Below are positions 24,952-33,513 of a DNA stretch of 64,000 nucleotides, in pieces. The translations under genes and the position numbers were made by a program. The stretch lies in the NCBI RefSeq assembly GCF_030159255.1, contig NZ_BSCT01000001.1, positions 1-64,000 on the forward strand, in the 5' to 3' direction. The notes beneath the pieces were generated by a model. It was not told the DNA's origin. It saw only the letters and a list, made by a program, of their open reading frames with translations, and searched no databases. The stretch is from Bradyrhizobium sp. SSBR45G. GTDB taxonomy: Bacteria > Pseudomonadota > Alphaproteobacteria > Rhizobiales > Xanthobacteraceae. The number at the start of each line of letters is the position of its first letter. Position 1 is the first letter of the stretch.

Positions 24952-26298
24952 TCATTTTTCGCGGAACGTCTTGGCCAGCGTGTTGAGCAGCGGACCGACA
25001 AGATAGTCGAGCACGGTGCGCTCGCCGGTCGAGATGATGACATCGGCCTGCATGCCCGGCACGATCTTCTCGGCGACCTCAGGCGGAATGGTCGAATAGT
25101 CGATCACGACGCGGGCCGCGTAATAGCTCTGCTTGCTCGAATCGTCGGCCATCGCATCCGCAGAGACGCTCGACACCTTGCCGAAGATCGTCGGCGTCGT
25201 GCGCGAGGAGAAATTCGGGAAGCGCACCTCGGCCTTCTGACCGATGGCGACGCTCTCGATGTCGCGCGGCGACACATGGGCCATCACGTCGACACCTTCG
25301 CCGACCGGCACGATCTCGGCGAGCGTATCGCCCGGTTTCACGACAGCGCCGACATTGCGGACCTTCATGTTCATCACGATGCCGTCGCGCTCGGCGCGGA
25401 TATCGACGCGGCGCAGCACGTCCTCGGCAATGACGAGCTTCTCCCGCAGGTCCGACAGCTTGGCGCGGGTGCCGTCGAGCTGCTGGCCGACCTCGGTCTG
25501 GTACTTCTGCAGGGTCTGATCGATCTGCAGCCGCGTCTGCGCGGCCGTCTGCGTCAGCCGGGCCACGTCGGCCTGTGCCTGGCCGAGATCGCCTTGGACG
25601 CGGGCGCGATCACGTTCCAGCTCGAGGAACTTGTTGCGGGGATAGTAGCCGGCGGCGACCGCCGGGCGCACATTGTTCATCTGCGTGTCGAAGCTGGCGA
25701 GCTGGGCCACGAGCGCGGCGCGCTGGCGGTCGCGGCCGGCGAACTCCTGCTGCTGCTGGACGATCTGCGAGTTGAGGATGTTAACCTGGCTGATCAGGCC
25801 GTTGCGGCGCTCGATGAACAGGCGCTGCTGGTCGGCGATGACGAGCGCAGCCTCCGGGACGTTCTGCCGTTGCAGCAGGCTGTCGGGGAACGTGATCATC
25901 CGCGCGTTGCCCCGCTCGGCCAGCAGGCGCGCCTCCTCGGCCAGTGCAGCGTCCATCTGCTTGCGCAGCAGATCGGCGTTGGCCTGGGCCTCGGTCGGCT
26001 GCAGCCGGAACATCAGGTCGCCGCGGCGCACGGCGTGGGTTTCCTTGGCCAGGATCTCCCTGATGATTCCGCCCTCGCGGTGCTGCACCACCTTGTGGTC
26101 GCCCGAAACGGAGACCGTGCCGGACGCGACCGCTGCGCGGTCGAGCGGCGCGAGGCCGGCCCACACGCCGAAGCCGCCGAACACGAGCGCAATCGAGACA
26201 TAGCCGAGCAGGGCGTAGCGGCCATAATCAGCCCTGACGGGCTGCGGCCGGTCGGCCGGTTCGAAGAAGCTCTGATCCTGCACAAGCGACATCGCCAT
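24952..26298 (-). CDS. HlyD-family type I secretion periplasmic adaptor
   Basis: About 448 residues. An N-terminal cytoplasmic tail and one membrane helix (YALLGYVSIALVFGGFGVW, about residues 27-45) are followed by a biotinyl-lipoyl-like half. A long coiled-coil hairpin (about 95-290) and a beta-barrel domain ending VLDYLVGPLLNTLAKTFREK complete it. This is the PrtE/HlyD layout. It should pair with the exporter at 21350-23074, although the cyclase-like gene separates them on the other strand. The ATG at 26298 is chosen; 26319 and 26292 are also in frame. Confidence 0.9.
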   Translation of the reverse strand: MAMSLVQDQSFFEPADRPQPVRADYGRYALLGYVSIALVFGGFGVWAGLAPLDRAAVASGTVSVSGDHKVVQHREGGIIREILAKETHAVRRGDLMFRLQPTEAQANADLLRKQMDAALAEEARLLAERGNARMITFPDSLLQRQNVPEAALVIADQQRLFIERRNGLISQVNILNSQIVQQQQEFAGRDRQRAALVAQLASFDTQMNNVRPAVAAGYYPRNKFLELERDRARVQGDLGQAQADVARLTQTAAQTRLQIDQTLQKYQTEVGQQLDGTRAKLSDLREKLVIAEDVLRRVDIRAERDGIVMNMKVRNVGAVVKPGDTLAEIVPVGEGVDVMAHVSPRDIESVAIGQKAEVRFPNFSSRTTPTIFGKVSSVSADAMADDSSKQSYYAARVVIDYSTIPPEVAEKIVPGMQADVIISTGERTVLDYLVGPLLNTLAKTFREK

Positions 26299-26409
26299 CC
26301 TGCATCCCCCGTCGTCCACGAGACGGGAGCATCGGCGATCACGGGCGATGTCTCTGTGCGGCAGGTCACGCCATGGGATTGGCGGCGACAGAAGGTGCGA
26401 ACGAGCCCT

Positions 26410-26679
26410 CTACTTCTTCTTCGGTCCGAACCGCGGCACACACTTCGAGGTGCGGACAATGCCGGTTTCCGCCATCCTCGATCCGGAGACCTCCTTGACC
26501 TGGCCGGCCGGGCAGGTGCCGTCATCGACCATCACGCGCTGGCCAAGCCGGAGGTCGGTGATGTCCTGCTCGCGTCCGACATATTGTGCCCGCGCCGGCG
26601 CGGCGAGCTGAAGCAGCATCACGAGGCTACAGGTGGAGGGCGCGGCAATACGTCGCCACCTCGAAATTCCAGAACGCAT
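26410..26679 (-). CDS. Small exported protein, DUF6719-like
   Basis: 89 residues with a signal peptide (CSLVMLLQLAAPARAQ). The mature domain is about 60 residues with RVMVDDGTCPAGQVKEVSG and a C-terminal TSKCVPRFG; its two cysteines could form a disulfide. It resembles small rhizobial exported proteins I recall as DUF6719, function unknown. It is 16 bases downstream of the small membrane protein and upstream of hlyD in the same direction, so it may belong to that transcript. Confidence 0.6.
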   Translation of the reverse strand: MRSGISRWRRIAAPSTCSLVMLLQLAAPARAQYVGREQDITDLRLGQRVMVDDGTCPAGQVKEVSGSRMAETGIVRTSKCVPRFGPKKK

Positions 26680-26695
26680 CACTTGCTTTCGCTGT

Positions 26696-26845
26696 TCAGT
26701 CCGCTCGGCCCGACGTCGCCGGCTCGACGTTGATCTTCGCGCCCTCGGTCTGCCACTGGGCATGGTAGAAATTGTAGCCGAGCACGACGATGGCGACGCC
26801 GAGAATGCCGAGAAGAAAGTAAAGCATATTGCGCGGATCCGACAT
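26696..26845 (-). CDS. 49-residue single-pass membrane protein
   Basis: The ATG at 26845 gives MSDPRNMLYFLLGILGVAIV and onward: one membrane helix and a polar C-terminal tail containing NFYHAQWQTEGAKINVEP. Small proteins of this shape are widespread in Bradyrhizobium and unstudied. It lies immediately upstream of the DUF6719-like gene, same strand, and diverges from the M20 gene at 26992. Confidence 0.6.
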   Translation of the reverse strand: MSDPRNMLYFLLGILGVAIVVLGYNFYHAQWQTEGAKINVEPATSGRAD

Positions 26846-26991
26846 GCAAAATTCCAAATGACGGCAGTGTCGCCTGGGTATGCTCAAATGTACGGCGTGG
26901 TCTGCGATTCTAAAAGGAGTGGCAAATCCGGTGCCCCTATGCATCCGATTGTGCTTTGCTGCAGTCGACAGACATCGGAAGCAGAACGGAC

Positions 26992-28272
26992 ATGATCACT
27001 CAGGACATCACGCAGCGGATCGTCGACGCGGTCGACGCCGGCTTCGACGGCCAGATCGAGACCACGCGCGACTTCGTCGCGATCCCCTCGACCCGCGGCG
27101 CCGAGGGGCCGTGCCAGGACATGTTCGGCGATCTGCTGCGTGCGCGCGGCTATGAGGTCGACGACTGGCACATCGACCTCGACGATCTCAAGGACATGCG
27201 CGGCTACGGCCCGATCGAGCACGACTTCTCCAAGGCGCGCAGCGTCGTCGGGACCTACCGGCCGGTGACGTCGGCGGGACGCTCGCTGATCCTGCAGGGG
27301 CACTGTGACGTCGTGCCGGCCGGTCCGCTCGACATGTGGGCGACGCCGCCGTTCTCGCCGGTCATCCGCGACGGCCGCATGTACGGCCGCGGCGCCTGCG
27401 ACATGAAGTCCGGCACCATCGGCGCGCTCTATGCCCTCGATGCCATCAAGGCCGCCGGCTTCAAGCCGACCGCACGCATTCACCTCCAGTCGGTCATCGA
27501 GGAGGAGAGCACCGGCGTCGGCGCGCTTTCGACCCTGCAGCGCGGCTATCGCGCCGATGCCTGCTTCATCCCGGAGCCGACCGGCGGCAAGATGGTGCGC
27601 TCGCAGGTCGGCGTGATCTGGTTCCGCCTGAAGGTGCGTGGTTTTCCGGTGCATGTGGCGGAGGCCGGCGCCGGCGCCAATGCGATCCAGGCGACCTATC
27701 ATCTGATCCATGCGCTGGAGAAGCTCGAAGCCGACTGGAACGAGCGTGCCAAGGGCGACCGTCACTTCAAGACGCTGACCCATCCGATCAACTTCAATCC
27801 GGGAATCATCAAGGGCGGCGACTGGGCCTCCAGCGTGCCGGCCTGGTGCGACGTCGATTGCCGCATCGCGGTCCTGCCGGCGTGGTCGGTCAAGGATTGT
27901 CAGAACGAGATCCTCGCCTGCGTCTCTGCGGCCTCGCGCGATCACCGTTTCCTGTCCAACAATCCGCCGGTCGTCGAATGGTCCGGTTTCCTGTCGGAAG
28001 GCTATGAGCTGACCAACTCTGCCGAGCCCGAGGCGGCGTTCGGCCGGGCGTTCAACGCGGTGTATGGTGGCGAGGTGCAGGATCTGGTGTTCACCGCGCT
28101 GACCGACACCCGCTTCTACGGCCTCTACTACAACATCCCGAGCCTCTGCTTCGGCGCGACCGGCGCGGCGATGCACGGCTTCAACGAATATGTCGAGCTC
28201 GATTCGCTGCGCCAGGTCACCAAGACCATGGCGCTGTTCATCGCCGAGTGGTGCGGGATCGAAGCGGCCTGA
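26992..28272 (+). CDS. ArgE/DapE-family M20 deacylase
   Basis: 426 residues with every M20 metal-site motif: LILQGHCDVVPAG (His, Asp), GRGACDMKSG (bridging Asp), VIEEEST (catalytic and metal Glu) and PEPTG. The lid or dimerisation domain lies at about residues 190-320. M20 enzymes hydrolyse N-acyl amino acids; substrate here is unknown. It is a clear paralogue of 58305-59615, sharing for instance NPGIIKGGDWASSVPAWCD with NVGIIKGGDWASSTPAWCD. A thioesterase gene follows 120 bases downstream. Confidence 0.88.
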   Translation: MITQDITQRIVDAVDAGFDGQIETTRDFVAIPSTRGAEGPCQDMFGDLLRARGYEVDDWHIDLDDLKDMRGYGPIEHDFSKARSVVGTYRPVTSAGRSLILQGHCDVVPAGPLDMWATPPFSPVIRDGRMYGRGACDMKSGTIGALYALDAIKAAGFKPTARIHLQSVIEEESTGVGALSTLQRGYRADACFIPEPTGGKMVRSQVGVIWFRLKVRGFPVHVAEAGAGANAIQATYHLIHALEKLEADWNERAKGDRHFKTLTHPINFNPGIIKGGDWASSVPAWCDVDCRIAVLPAWSVKDCQNEILACVSAASRDHRFLSNNPPVVEWSGFLSEGYELTNSAEPEAAFGRAFNAVYGGEVQDLVFTALTDTRFYGLYYNIPSLCFGATGAAMHGFNEYVELDSLRQVTKTMALFIAEWCGIEAA

Positions 28273-28393
28273 GCGGCACGTCCGAACGGAAGCAATGACC
28301 CCGCAGGTCATTGCCGTCCGTCCGAAGTCCGCGGCATCGAGATGCGGCACCGACGCGCTCGGACGCGTCGTCCGATCGCAGGGAGGAAACGGC

Positions 28394-28792
28394 ATGACGC
28401 CGCTCGAGAAGATCAATTCGCTGAGGATGCCGTTTGCTGAACTGAAGGGCGTGACGTTCACGGAAGCGAGCTTGGAGCGCGTGGTGGCGCAGATGCAGGT
28501 GCGGCCGGATCTCTGCACGCTGCATCATACGATTCATGGTGGTGCAGTCATGGCGCTGGCCGATTCGGTCGGCGCAGCCGCGACCGTCATCAACCTGCCC
28601 GAGGGCGCCAAGGGCACCACGACGATCGAGAGCAAGACCAACTTCATCGGCGGCGCGAAGGAGGGCAGCGTCGTGACCGCGACTGCGACGCCGGTGCACC
28701 GCGGCCGCCGCACCCAGGTATGGCAGACCCGGATCGAGACAGATGACGGAAAGCTGGTGGCGATCGTGATCCAGACTCAGCTCGTGCTGTGA
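28394..28792 (+). CDS. PaaI-family hotdog thioesterase
   Basis: 132 residues, a single hotdog domain. Its central helix motif is TLHHTIHGGAVMALADSVGA, with the HGG-x(3)-D pattern of PaaI/YdiI acyl-CoA thioesterases. The ATG at 28394 has a perfect GGGAGGA ribosome-binding site. It probably hydrolyses an acyl- or aryl-CoA. It follows the M20 deacylase in the same direction and could share its transcript. Confidence 0.85.
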   Translation: MTPLEKINSLRMPFAELKGVTFTEASLERVVAQMQVRPDLCTLHHTIHGGAVMALADSVGAAATVINLPEGAKGTTTIESKTNFIGGAKEGSVVTATATPVHRGRRTQVWQTRIETDDGKLVAIVIQTQLVL

Positions 28793-28952
28793 TGATTCGT
28801 ACACAAACGAATCGTTAACTCACGCGGCTCGTGCATGGCCGCATGCTCTCTCCGTAGAGGAGGGGGCTTGCAATGAATGTTGCGATGCACAATATAGACC
28901 TGTCTAGGGAAAGACGTCTGCGCGGGAGGGCTTCGAAGAGGAGTCTTTGGCA

Positions 28953-29576
28953 GTGTCACAGGTAGATACTTTTCGTCCCCGGCCGGGCTTTGGCTATGTG
29001 CGGACGCTCAGCCAGCACGAGGAACTGCCGCTGCTGCGCGATCATTTGCTGCGGCTCGATGCAGAGAGCCGGCATGATCGATTCAACGGTTTTCTCGATG
29101 ACAGTTTCATCGAACGCTACGCGGCGCGCTGTGCGGCTGATGGCACGATCGTCGTCGCCTACATGGAAAACGGCATGGTGCGCGGCGCCGCCGAGCTCCA
29201 TCCGCCGGAGCAGTCCGAGGATGGGCTCCCGGAGATCGCCTTCAGCGTCGAAGCCTGCGTGCGCCGCCGCGGCGTCGGCAGTCTGCTGTTCGAACGGGTG
29301 ATTTCGGAGGCACGCTGGAAAGGCTATCACAAGCTGCGGGTGACGACGGGCTCGCAGAACCACGCCATGCGGGCGCTGGCCGCCAAGTTCGGCGCCCATC
29401 TGGCGTTCCGCCACGGCGAGTCGACCGGGACCATTGACCTGACCCAGCAGCCGCATGACGCGTTCGCAAAGCTCGTCATCGAGACGCCGATTGCGGCGGC
29501 GCGTGCGTTCTTCCACCTCAATCGCGCCTGCTGGAAGCTGGTGACCCGCATGTACGGCGACAAGCGCGCCGCCTGA
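28953..29576 (+). CDS. GNAT-family N-acetyltransferase
   Basis: About 207 residues. The GNAT core spans about 50-150, with EIAFSVEACVRRRGVGSLLFERV as the acetyl-CoA-binding motif A and NHAMRALAAKFGA as motif B. The C-terminal 50 residues are an added helical region. A GTG at 28953 lies nine bases after GAAGAGGAG, better spaced than the TTG at 28947. The N-terminal pattern (R-LS--D---RF--F) resembles acyltransferases of the Pat type without the large CoA-ligase-like domain. A terminator follows. Confidence 0.8.
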   Translation: MSQVDTFRPRPGFGYVRTLSQHEELPLLRDHLLRLDAESRHDRFNGFLDDSFIERYAARCAADGTIVVAYMENGMVRGAAELHPPEQSEDGLPEIAFSVEACVRRRGVGSLLFERVISEARWKGYHKLRVTTGSQNHAMRALAAKFGAHLAFRHGESTGTIDLTQQPHDAFAKLVIETPIAAARAFFHLNRACWKLVTRMYGDKRAA

Positions 29577-29617
29577 GGCGCGAGGCTTTCGTTCACAGAC
29601 GCGTGGCTTCCATTCAC

Positions 29618-29656
29618 AGAAAGGCGCGACAGCGATCACCGCTGCCGCGCCTTTCT
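29618..29656. terminator. Strong bidirectional-looking hairpin
   Basis: AGAAAGGCGCG at 29618-29628 pairs with CGCGCCTTTCT at 29646-29656, and an inner CAGCG/CGCTG extends the stem. It lies about 40 bases after the acetyltransferase stop and about 45 bases beyond the stop of the convergent gene at 29703. It probably ends both transcripts. Confidence 0.7.
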
Positions 29657-29702
29657 GATTCGTTCTGTTGAGATCAACCTGCGGACGGCGGCCGGCCGTC
29701 GC

Positions 29703-30011
29703 TCAGGTGCCGGTTCGCTTGTCGAAGTTGAAGCGGCGGACGGTGCGGCGTTCGACCACGACAGCACGCTGCTGGTGGCTGCCCTGGTCCGGGGTGATGA
29801 CCCGGGTATTGGTGCGGGCGGCGACCCGGACGGCCTTCTTCACCTCGGGCAACACCTGCTCGAGCGGCAGACCCATCAGGGCCGAGGCGATCTCGGCCTG
29901 CGCCTGGACGTCGTCGGTGATGCCGGACGCCGCGAAGATCGCCTCTTCCAGAGTCGGGGGATCACGCCTGACGCGACGCGGACCGTACTTGGTGTTCCAA
30001 TCTTCGCTCAT
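29703..30011 (-). CDS. Conserved-looking small cytoplasmic protein
   Basis: 102 residues, very charged, no signal or membrane segment. It contains SEDWNTKYGPRRVRRDPPTL, a helical middle (EEAIFAASGITDD, QAQAEIASALMGL, EVKKAVRVAA) and a basic tail. The regular helical composition and in-frame ATG support coding. Family not recognised. The basic ends could indicate nucleic-acid binding, but that is speculation. Confidence 0.65.
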   Translation of the reverse strand: MSEDWNTKYGPRRVRRDPPTLEEAIFAASGITDDVQAQAEIASALMGLPLEQVLPEVKKAVRVAARTNTRVITPDQGSHQQRAVVVERRTVRRFNFDKRTGT

Positions 30012-30088
30012 GGGGGCCTCGTGAATCGTCCCGGATACCTAGAAGCAGGATTGTTGCATTGCAATATGAATTCCGCGTGGCAGGCCAG

Positions 30089-30787
30089 CTATGCATTCAC
30101 CATGTCGCGATCGGGCAACGCTGCTGCCGTCATGTGGATATCCTGGGGCCAGCGGCGCAAGGCCGCGTGCCCGGCTTTGGTGAGGGTGTAGATGCCGCGC
30201 TCGGCACGGTCGAACCAGCCATAGACGTTGCGTTGCAGGATCTTCGGCGCGTCCGGAATGTCCGCGCGCAGCTCCCGGACGGGTCTGGGACCCCTTGACA
30301 GGGCCGAGGCGCAGGCCAGCGCCTGCTGCCGATAGGCGGTCATGACCGGCGCGCGGGTCGAGCCGCCAGCGACGGGATCACCCTTTCGCCTCTGATGCTC
30401 GATCACGAGGCGCGATCGCTTCTTTGGATTCTTGCGCGGCGCAGCTGTCGGCGGCGGCACGAGCACCTCGACCGCGCCGGTCGAGGTGACGCCGAGCATG
30501 CCGAAGCCGAGCCGGCGGCACAGATTGCGGTAGCGTGCATCGCTCTCGCGGCCCTTGCCGCGCGCCGACAGGCTGGCCGCGACCCAGACCTCGTCACACG
30601 CACCGGCGCGATCGACAGCCTGCAGCAGAAGTTCGAGATTGAAGGCCTGCTTTAGCTCGCAGACTACGACGATCGGCGGATCATCGCCCTTCAACGCCAC
30701 CACGTCGCAGCCGCCGACCTCGCCTTTGGCCGCGAAGCCCAGGTTTTCGAGGAAGCGTTTGACGGGAAGGTAGAGCGCGGTTTCCAA
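30089..30787 (-). CDS. DUF2161 putative PD-(D/E)XK phosphodiesterase
   Basis: 232 residues. The N-terminal METALYLPVKRFLENLGF and GEVGGCDVVALKGDDPPIVV followed by CELK fit the PD-(D/E)XK nuclease fold, with Asp and the E-x-K pair as active-site candidates. The C-terminal half (about 150-225) looks like a winged-helix domain (LRADIPDAPKILQRNVYGWF). The start is TTG at 30787, consistent with the family's N-terminus. Function in DNA metabolism or defence is unproven, and it has no restriction-modification neighbours. Confidence 0.75.
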   Translation of the reverse strand: METALYLPVKRFLENLGFAAKGEVGGCDVVALKGDDPPIVVVCELKQAFNLELLLQAVDRAGACDEVWVAASLSARGKGRESDARYRNLCRRLGFGMLGVTSTGAVEVLVPPPTAAPRKNPKKRSRLVIEHQRRKGDPVAGGSTRAPVMTAYRQQALACASALSRGPRPVRELRADIPDAPKILQRNVYGWFDRAERGIYTLTKAGHAALRRWPQDIHMTAAALPDRDMVNA

Positions 30788-30880
30788 GGGCCATCCATCG
30801 ATGCGACTCAGGCGCGGGGAGTCTAGCCCGATGCGCTGCGTGATGTCAGCGCCAACTCGGCTCTTGACCGATCGCTGTCG

Positions 30881-31561
30881 CTACATGCGACCGACCACCG
30901 GTATCAAGGCGCCGGTCACGCCGCTCGCGGCGTCGCTCGCCAGAAACAGGATCACCTCGGCGAGCTCCTGCGGCGTCACCCATTTGTCGAAGTCGGCCTT
31001 GGGCATGCTGGCCCGGTTGGCCGGCGTGTCGATGGTCGAGGGCAGCACGGCATTGACGGTGATCTTGCCCTTCCATTCCGCCGCCAGCGCCTCCGTCAGG
31101 CGATGCACGCCCGACTTGGAGGCGGCGTATGGGCCCATGCCGGCGCCGGCCGCAAGCGCGCCCATCGCGCCGATGTTGACGATGCGGCCAGTGCTGGAGC
31201 GGGCCAGATGCGGAATCGCAGCGCGCGAGGCGTGCAGGGCCGTCATGAGGTTGCGGGCATGCATTCTTTCCCAGACGCTGTCGTCGCCGTCGGCCGCGTT
31301 CTCGAACGCGAATGCGCCGGCGATATTGATGAGGGCGTCCAGCGTGCCGAAATGGGCGGCGACCGAATCGATGGCGACTTTGGCCTGCTCGGGATCGGAC
31401 AGGTCGACGCCTCCAAGCTCGATCCGGTCATCACTGGCCGCGATTTCGGCCTGGGCATGATCGATCCCGGCGACATGCGCGCCGCGCGCCAGCGCGAGAT
31501 CGGCAACGCTGCGCCCGAGCGCGCCCTGCGCCCCGGTAATGACAATCACTGCTCCGTTCAT
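30881..31561 (-). CDS. Short-chain dehydrogenase/reductase
   Basis: 226 residues, classical SDR. The nucleotide-binding motif is TGAQGALG near residue 9, followed by LINIAGAF (NxAG-type), RIVNIGAMGA with the catalytic Ser position occupied by Gly/Ala-rich sequence, and YAASK (catalytic Tyr and Lys). The C-terminus ends with a typical FLASDAASGVTGALIPV. Substrate unknown. The expected catalytic serine (usually SS before this region) is not obvious in NIGAMGALAAGAG, so activity may be altered. Confidence 0.85.
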   Translation of the reverse strand: MNGAVIVITGAQGALGRSVADLALARGAHVAGIDHAQAEIAASDDRIELGGVDLSDPEQAKVAIDSVAAHFGTLDALINIAGAFAFENAADGDDSVWERMHARNLMTALHASRAAIPHLARSSTGRIVNIGAMGALAAGAGMGPYAASKSGVHRLTEALAAEWKGKITVNAVLPSTIDTPANRASMPKADFDKWVTPQELAEVILFLASDAASGVTGALIPVVGRM

Positions 31562-31693
31562 TCCGTCCCTGATCCCCGTTCACACGCCCCGCAGCGTCAC
31601 CTTTTTATACTATTGCCAAGCGAACGAGTTGCAATGGCTGTGCGACCGCGGCATGCAATTGCAATCACGACGCGTGGTTCGTCCGAGGTAACC

Positions 31694-32401
31694 ATGACCG
31701 CGACAAACTCTGTCGAATTTCCCGACGTTTTCGCCACGTTTCGTCATCCGCTCAGGCATTTCCGCCAAAGCCTCACCGGCCAGCGCAAGACCCGCGTGGT
31801 GGCGCTGGGCTCGTCCTCGACCGCAGGTGCCAACGACATTGTGGCGTTTCCAGCGCGGCTCGAGCAAAAGCTGCGCAAGGCCAACCTCAATTTCGGCTGC
31901 GTGATCGATGTCCTCAATCGCGGCGTCGGCGGTCAGGAGGCTCCGGACGAGATCTCGCGGATCGAGAGCGACGTGATCGCGGAACAGCCGTCGCTGGTGA
32001 TCTGGCAGGTCGGAACCAACGCCGCCTACCGATACCAGGCCTACAGCTTCGATGAGGTCGAAGCGACGCTGCGCAACGGCCTCCTTTGGCTGGCCCGGCT
32101 GCCGGTCGATGTCATCGTCATGGACCTGCAATATACGGCCGCGATCGTCGAGGCGAAGGACCGGATGGAGCGCGCCGAGGACATGCAGCGGCGGATCGAG
32201 CGGGTTACCTCGACCGCGGGTGTCAACCTGTTCAGACGCTGGGAGCTGATGAAGAGCTGGTGCGCCGCAGGCGTGCTCCTGTCAGCTCTGGATGACGGCC
32301 ATGAAGACCGTCTGCATATGAGCGAAGCTGCGACCGCGAAGGTGAGCGAAGTCCTTGCCCGCGCCATCATGGCTGATCCGGCAGCCCCGGCGGATTGTTA
32401 A
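31694..32401 (+). CDS. SGNH/GDSL-family hydrolase
   Basis: About 235 residues. Block I is VVALGSSSTAG (nucleophile Ser in a GSSST variant of GDS), block II includes RGVGGQ, block III is WQVGTNAAYR (the GxN oxyanion Asn), and the catalytic pair D-x-x-H is in DRLHMSE. It is a probable esterase, lipase or carbohydrate deacetylase without a signal peptide. The ATG at 31694 is chosen over an upstream ATG at 31634. It is divergent from the SDR gene. Confidence 0.82.
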   Translation: MTATNSVEFPDVFATFRHPLRHFRQSLTGQRKTRVVALGSSSTAGANDIVAFPARLEQKLRKANLNFGCVIDVLNRGVGGQEAPDEISRIESDVIAEQPSLVIWQVGTNAAYRYQAYSFDEVEATLRNGLLWLARLPVDVIVMDLQYTAAIVEAKDRMERAEDMQRRIERVTSTAGVNLFRRWELMKSWCAAGVLLSALDDGHEDRLHMSEAATAKVSEVLARAIMADPAAPADC

Positions 32402-32485
32402 AATTGGCTGGAGTTTCGTAAGCCGATCGCCAGCGCGACGGGCTAGCGTGCTCCTATGCCGCTTATCGGGCGTTGGAGCTTTGTC

Positions 32486-32704
32486 ATGATGAGACATCTG
32501 CCGGACCATGGTTTGCCGCTGGTGCAGCTGAAGGAGCAGCGGCGGGATCTCGTGGTCGCCTTGCAGAACCGTTCAGGCCCGGTGACTGGCTGGGAGTTGA
32601 TGCAGATCGCAGCCGTGCAGCAGGCGATTTCCGCGTTCGAGGAGGTCATCGCCGATCTCGATGCGCTGGAGGCCGCTGAGACGGCTGACATCGAAGCGGC
32701 TTGA
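32486..32704 (+). CDS. Small helical protein, unknown function
   Basis: About 72 residues (MMRHLPDHGLPLVQLKEQRR onward), mostly amphipathic helix and acidic at the C-terminus (ADLDALEAAETADIEAA). ATGs at 32456, 32486 and 32489 are in frame. Composition favours coding, but no family is recognised. It follows the SGNH hydrolase by about 85 bases on the same strand. Confidence 0.5.
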   Translation: MMRHLPDHGLPLVQLKEQRRDLVVALQNRSGPVTGWELMQIAAVQQAISAFEEVIADLDALEAAETADIEAA

Positions 32705-32793
32705 TAGCCGCCTCCTTTGCGGGGCTTCATCAGGCTGATCGAGGTCCAGACGCGGCGTGCAAAGCACGATCGCCGCGACTAACATCGCTTCTC

Positions 32794-33501
32794 ATGAATC
32801 GGACCTTCTTCGTCGCCCTGTTCGGATTCGTTGCGCTATCCTGTGCTGAAGCGCCGTACCGAATTGCCTGGGCTGGCTGTGCACCGGACCAGCACCAGAG
32901 TTTCCTCTGTGGCGATGGCAAGGATGCGATCCGCGTCTTTCCGCAGACGATCTCACCGTCCGCAAAGTTTGGCTTCGGATGGCGGACCTCAGCCGGACTG
33001 CCGGCGGGCCAGGTCGAGCCTGCCGCCGACGTCGAGAACGTGCTGGTCAGGCTGACCGATGGTGCGGTGGTCGGCCGGCTCGGTGGCAGCTATTGGGACA
33101 GCGGGGAGATGCGGGCCAACCGCTATGACCTGATCGCGGCCTGGTCGCCCGACAGCCGCGCCGTTGTCGAAGTTGCGAACAGCAGATGGGATACGGAGTC
33201 ATTTCGCTTCTATGCCATTGGTGACGCCGACAGCGTGACCCTCGATCTGCATGAGCTGGTCGAGCGCGCCGTGCGGGCACAGAGTCCGCAGCGCGCGGCG
33301 AAGGGCCGGGTGTTTCGTGTCCGCGAGGATCTGCCGGTCAAGCTCGATGCCGATGGCCGACTCACCTTTGCCGCGATCCTGTTCATTCCCAAAAGCGAGC
33401 AGCCGGCGCTCGGCTTTCGCCTCGAGCTCATGATCAAGATCATCAAATCCTCCGCCGCGGCGCGGATCATCTCGGTGCAGCGGGCCAAGCTGCCGGACTG
33501 A
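32794..33501 (+). CDS. Exported hypothetical protein
   Basis: About 235 residues. A signal peptide (MNRTFFVALFGFVALSCAEA) is followed by a mature beta-rich domain, with CAPDQHQSFLCGDGKDAIRVF, YDLIAAWSPDSRAVVEVANSRWDT (WSPDSR resembles a beta-propeller or TolB-type blade) and a C-terminal FAAILFIPKSEQP. Two mature cysteines probably pair. Probably periplasmic; function unknown. It converges on the phosphatase gene, with 12 bases between the stops. Confidence 0.7.
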   Translation: MNRTFFVALFGFVALSCAEAPYRIAWAGCAPDQHQSFLCGDGKDAIRVFPQTISPSAKFGFGWRTSAGLPAGQVEPAADVENVLVRLTDGAVVGRLGGSYWDSGEMRANRYDLIAAWSPDSRAVVEVANSRWDTESFRFYAIGDADSVTLDLHELVERAVRAQSPQRAAKGRVFRVREDLPVKLDADGRLTFAAILFIPKSEQPALGFRLELMIKIIKSSAAARIISVQRAKLPD

Positions 33502-33513
33502 CGGCGGTCGATC

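Noticed and set aside
30089..30787. DUF2161 nuclease-fold protein as part of a defence island
   Set aside because: No methylase, helicase, toxin or other defence gene flanks it; neighbours are ordinary metabolic genes.
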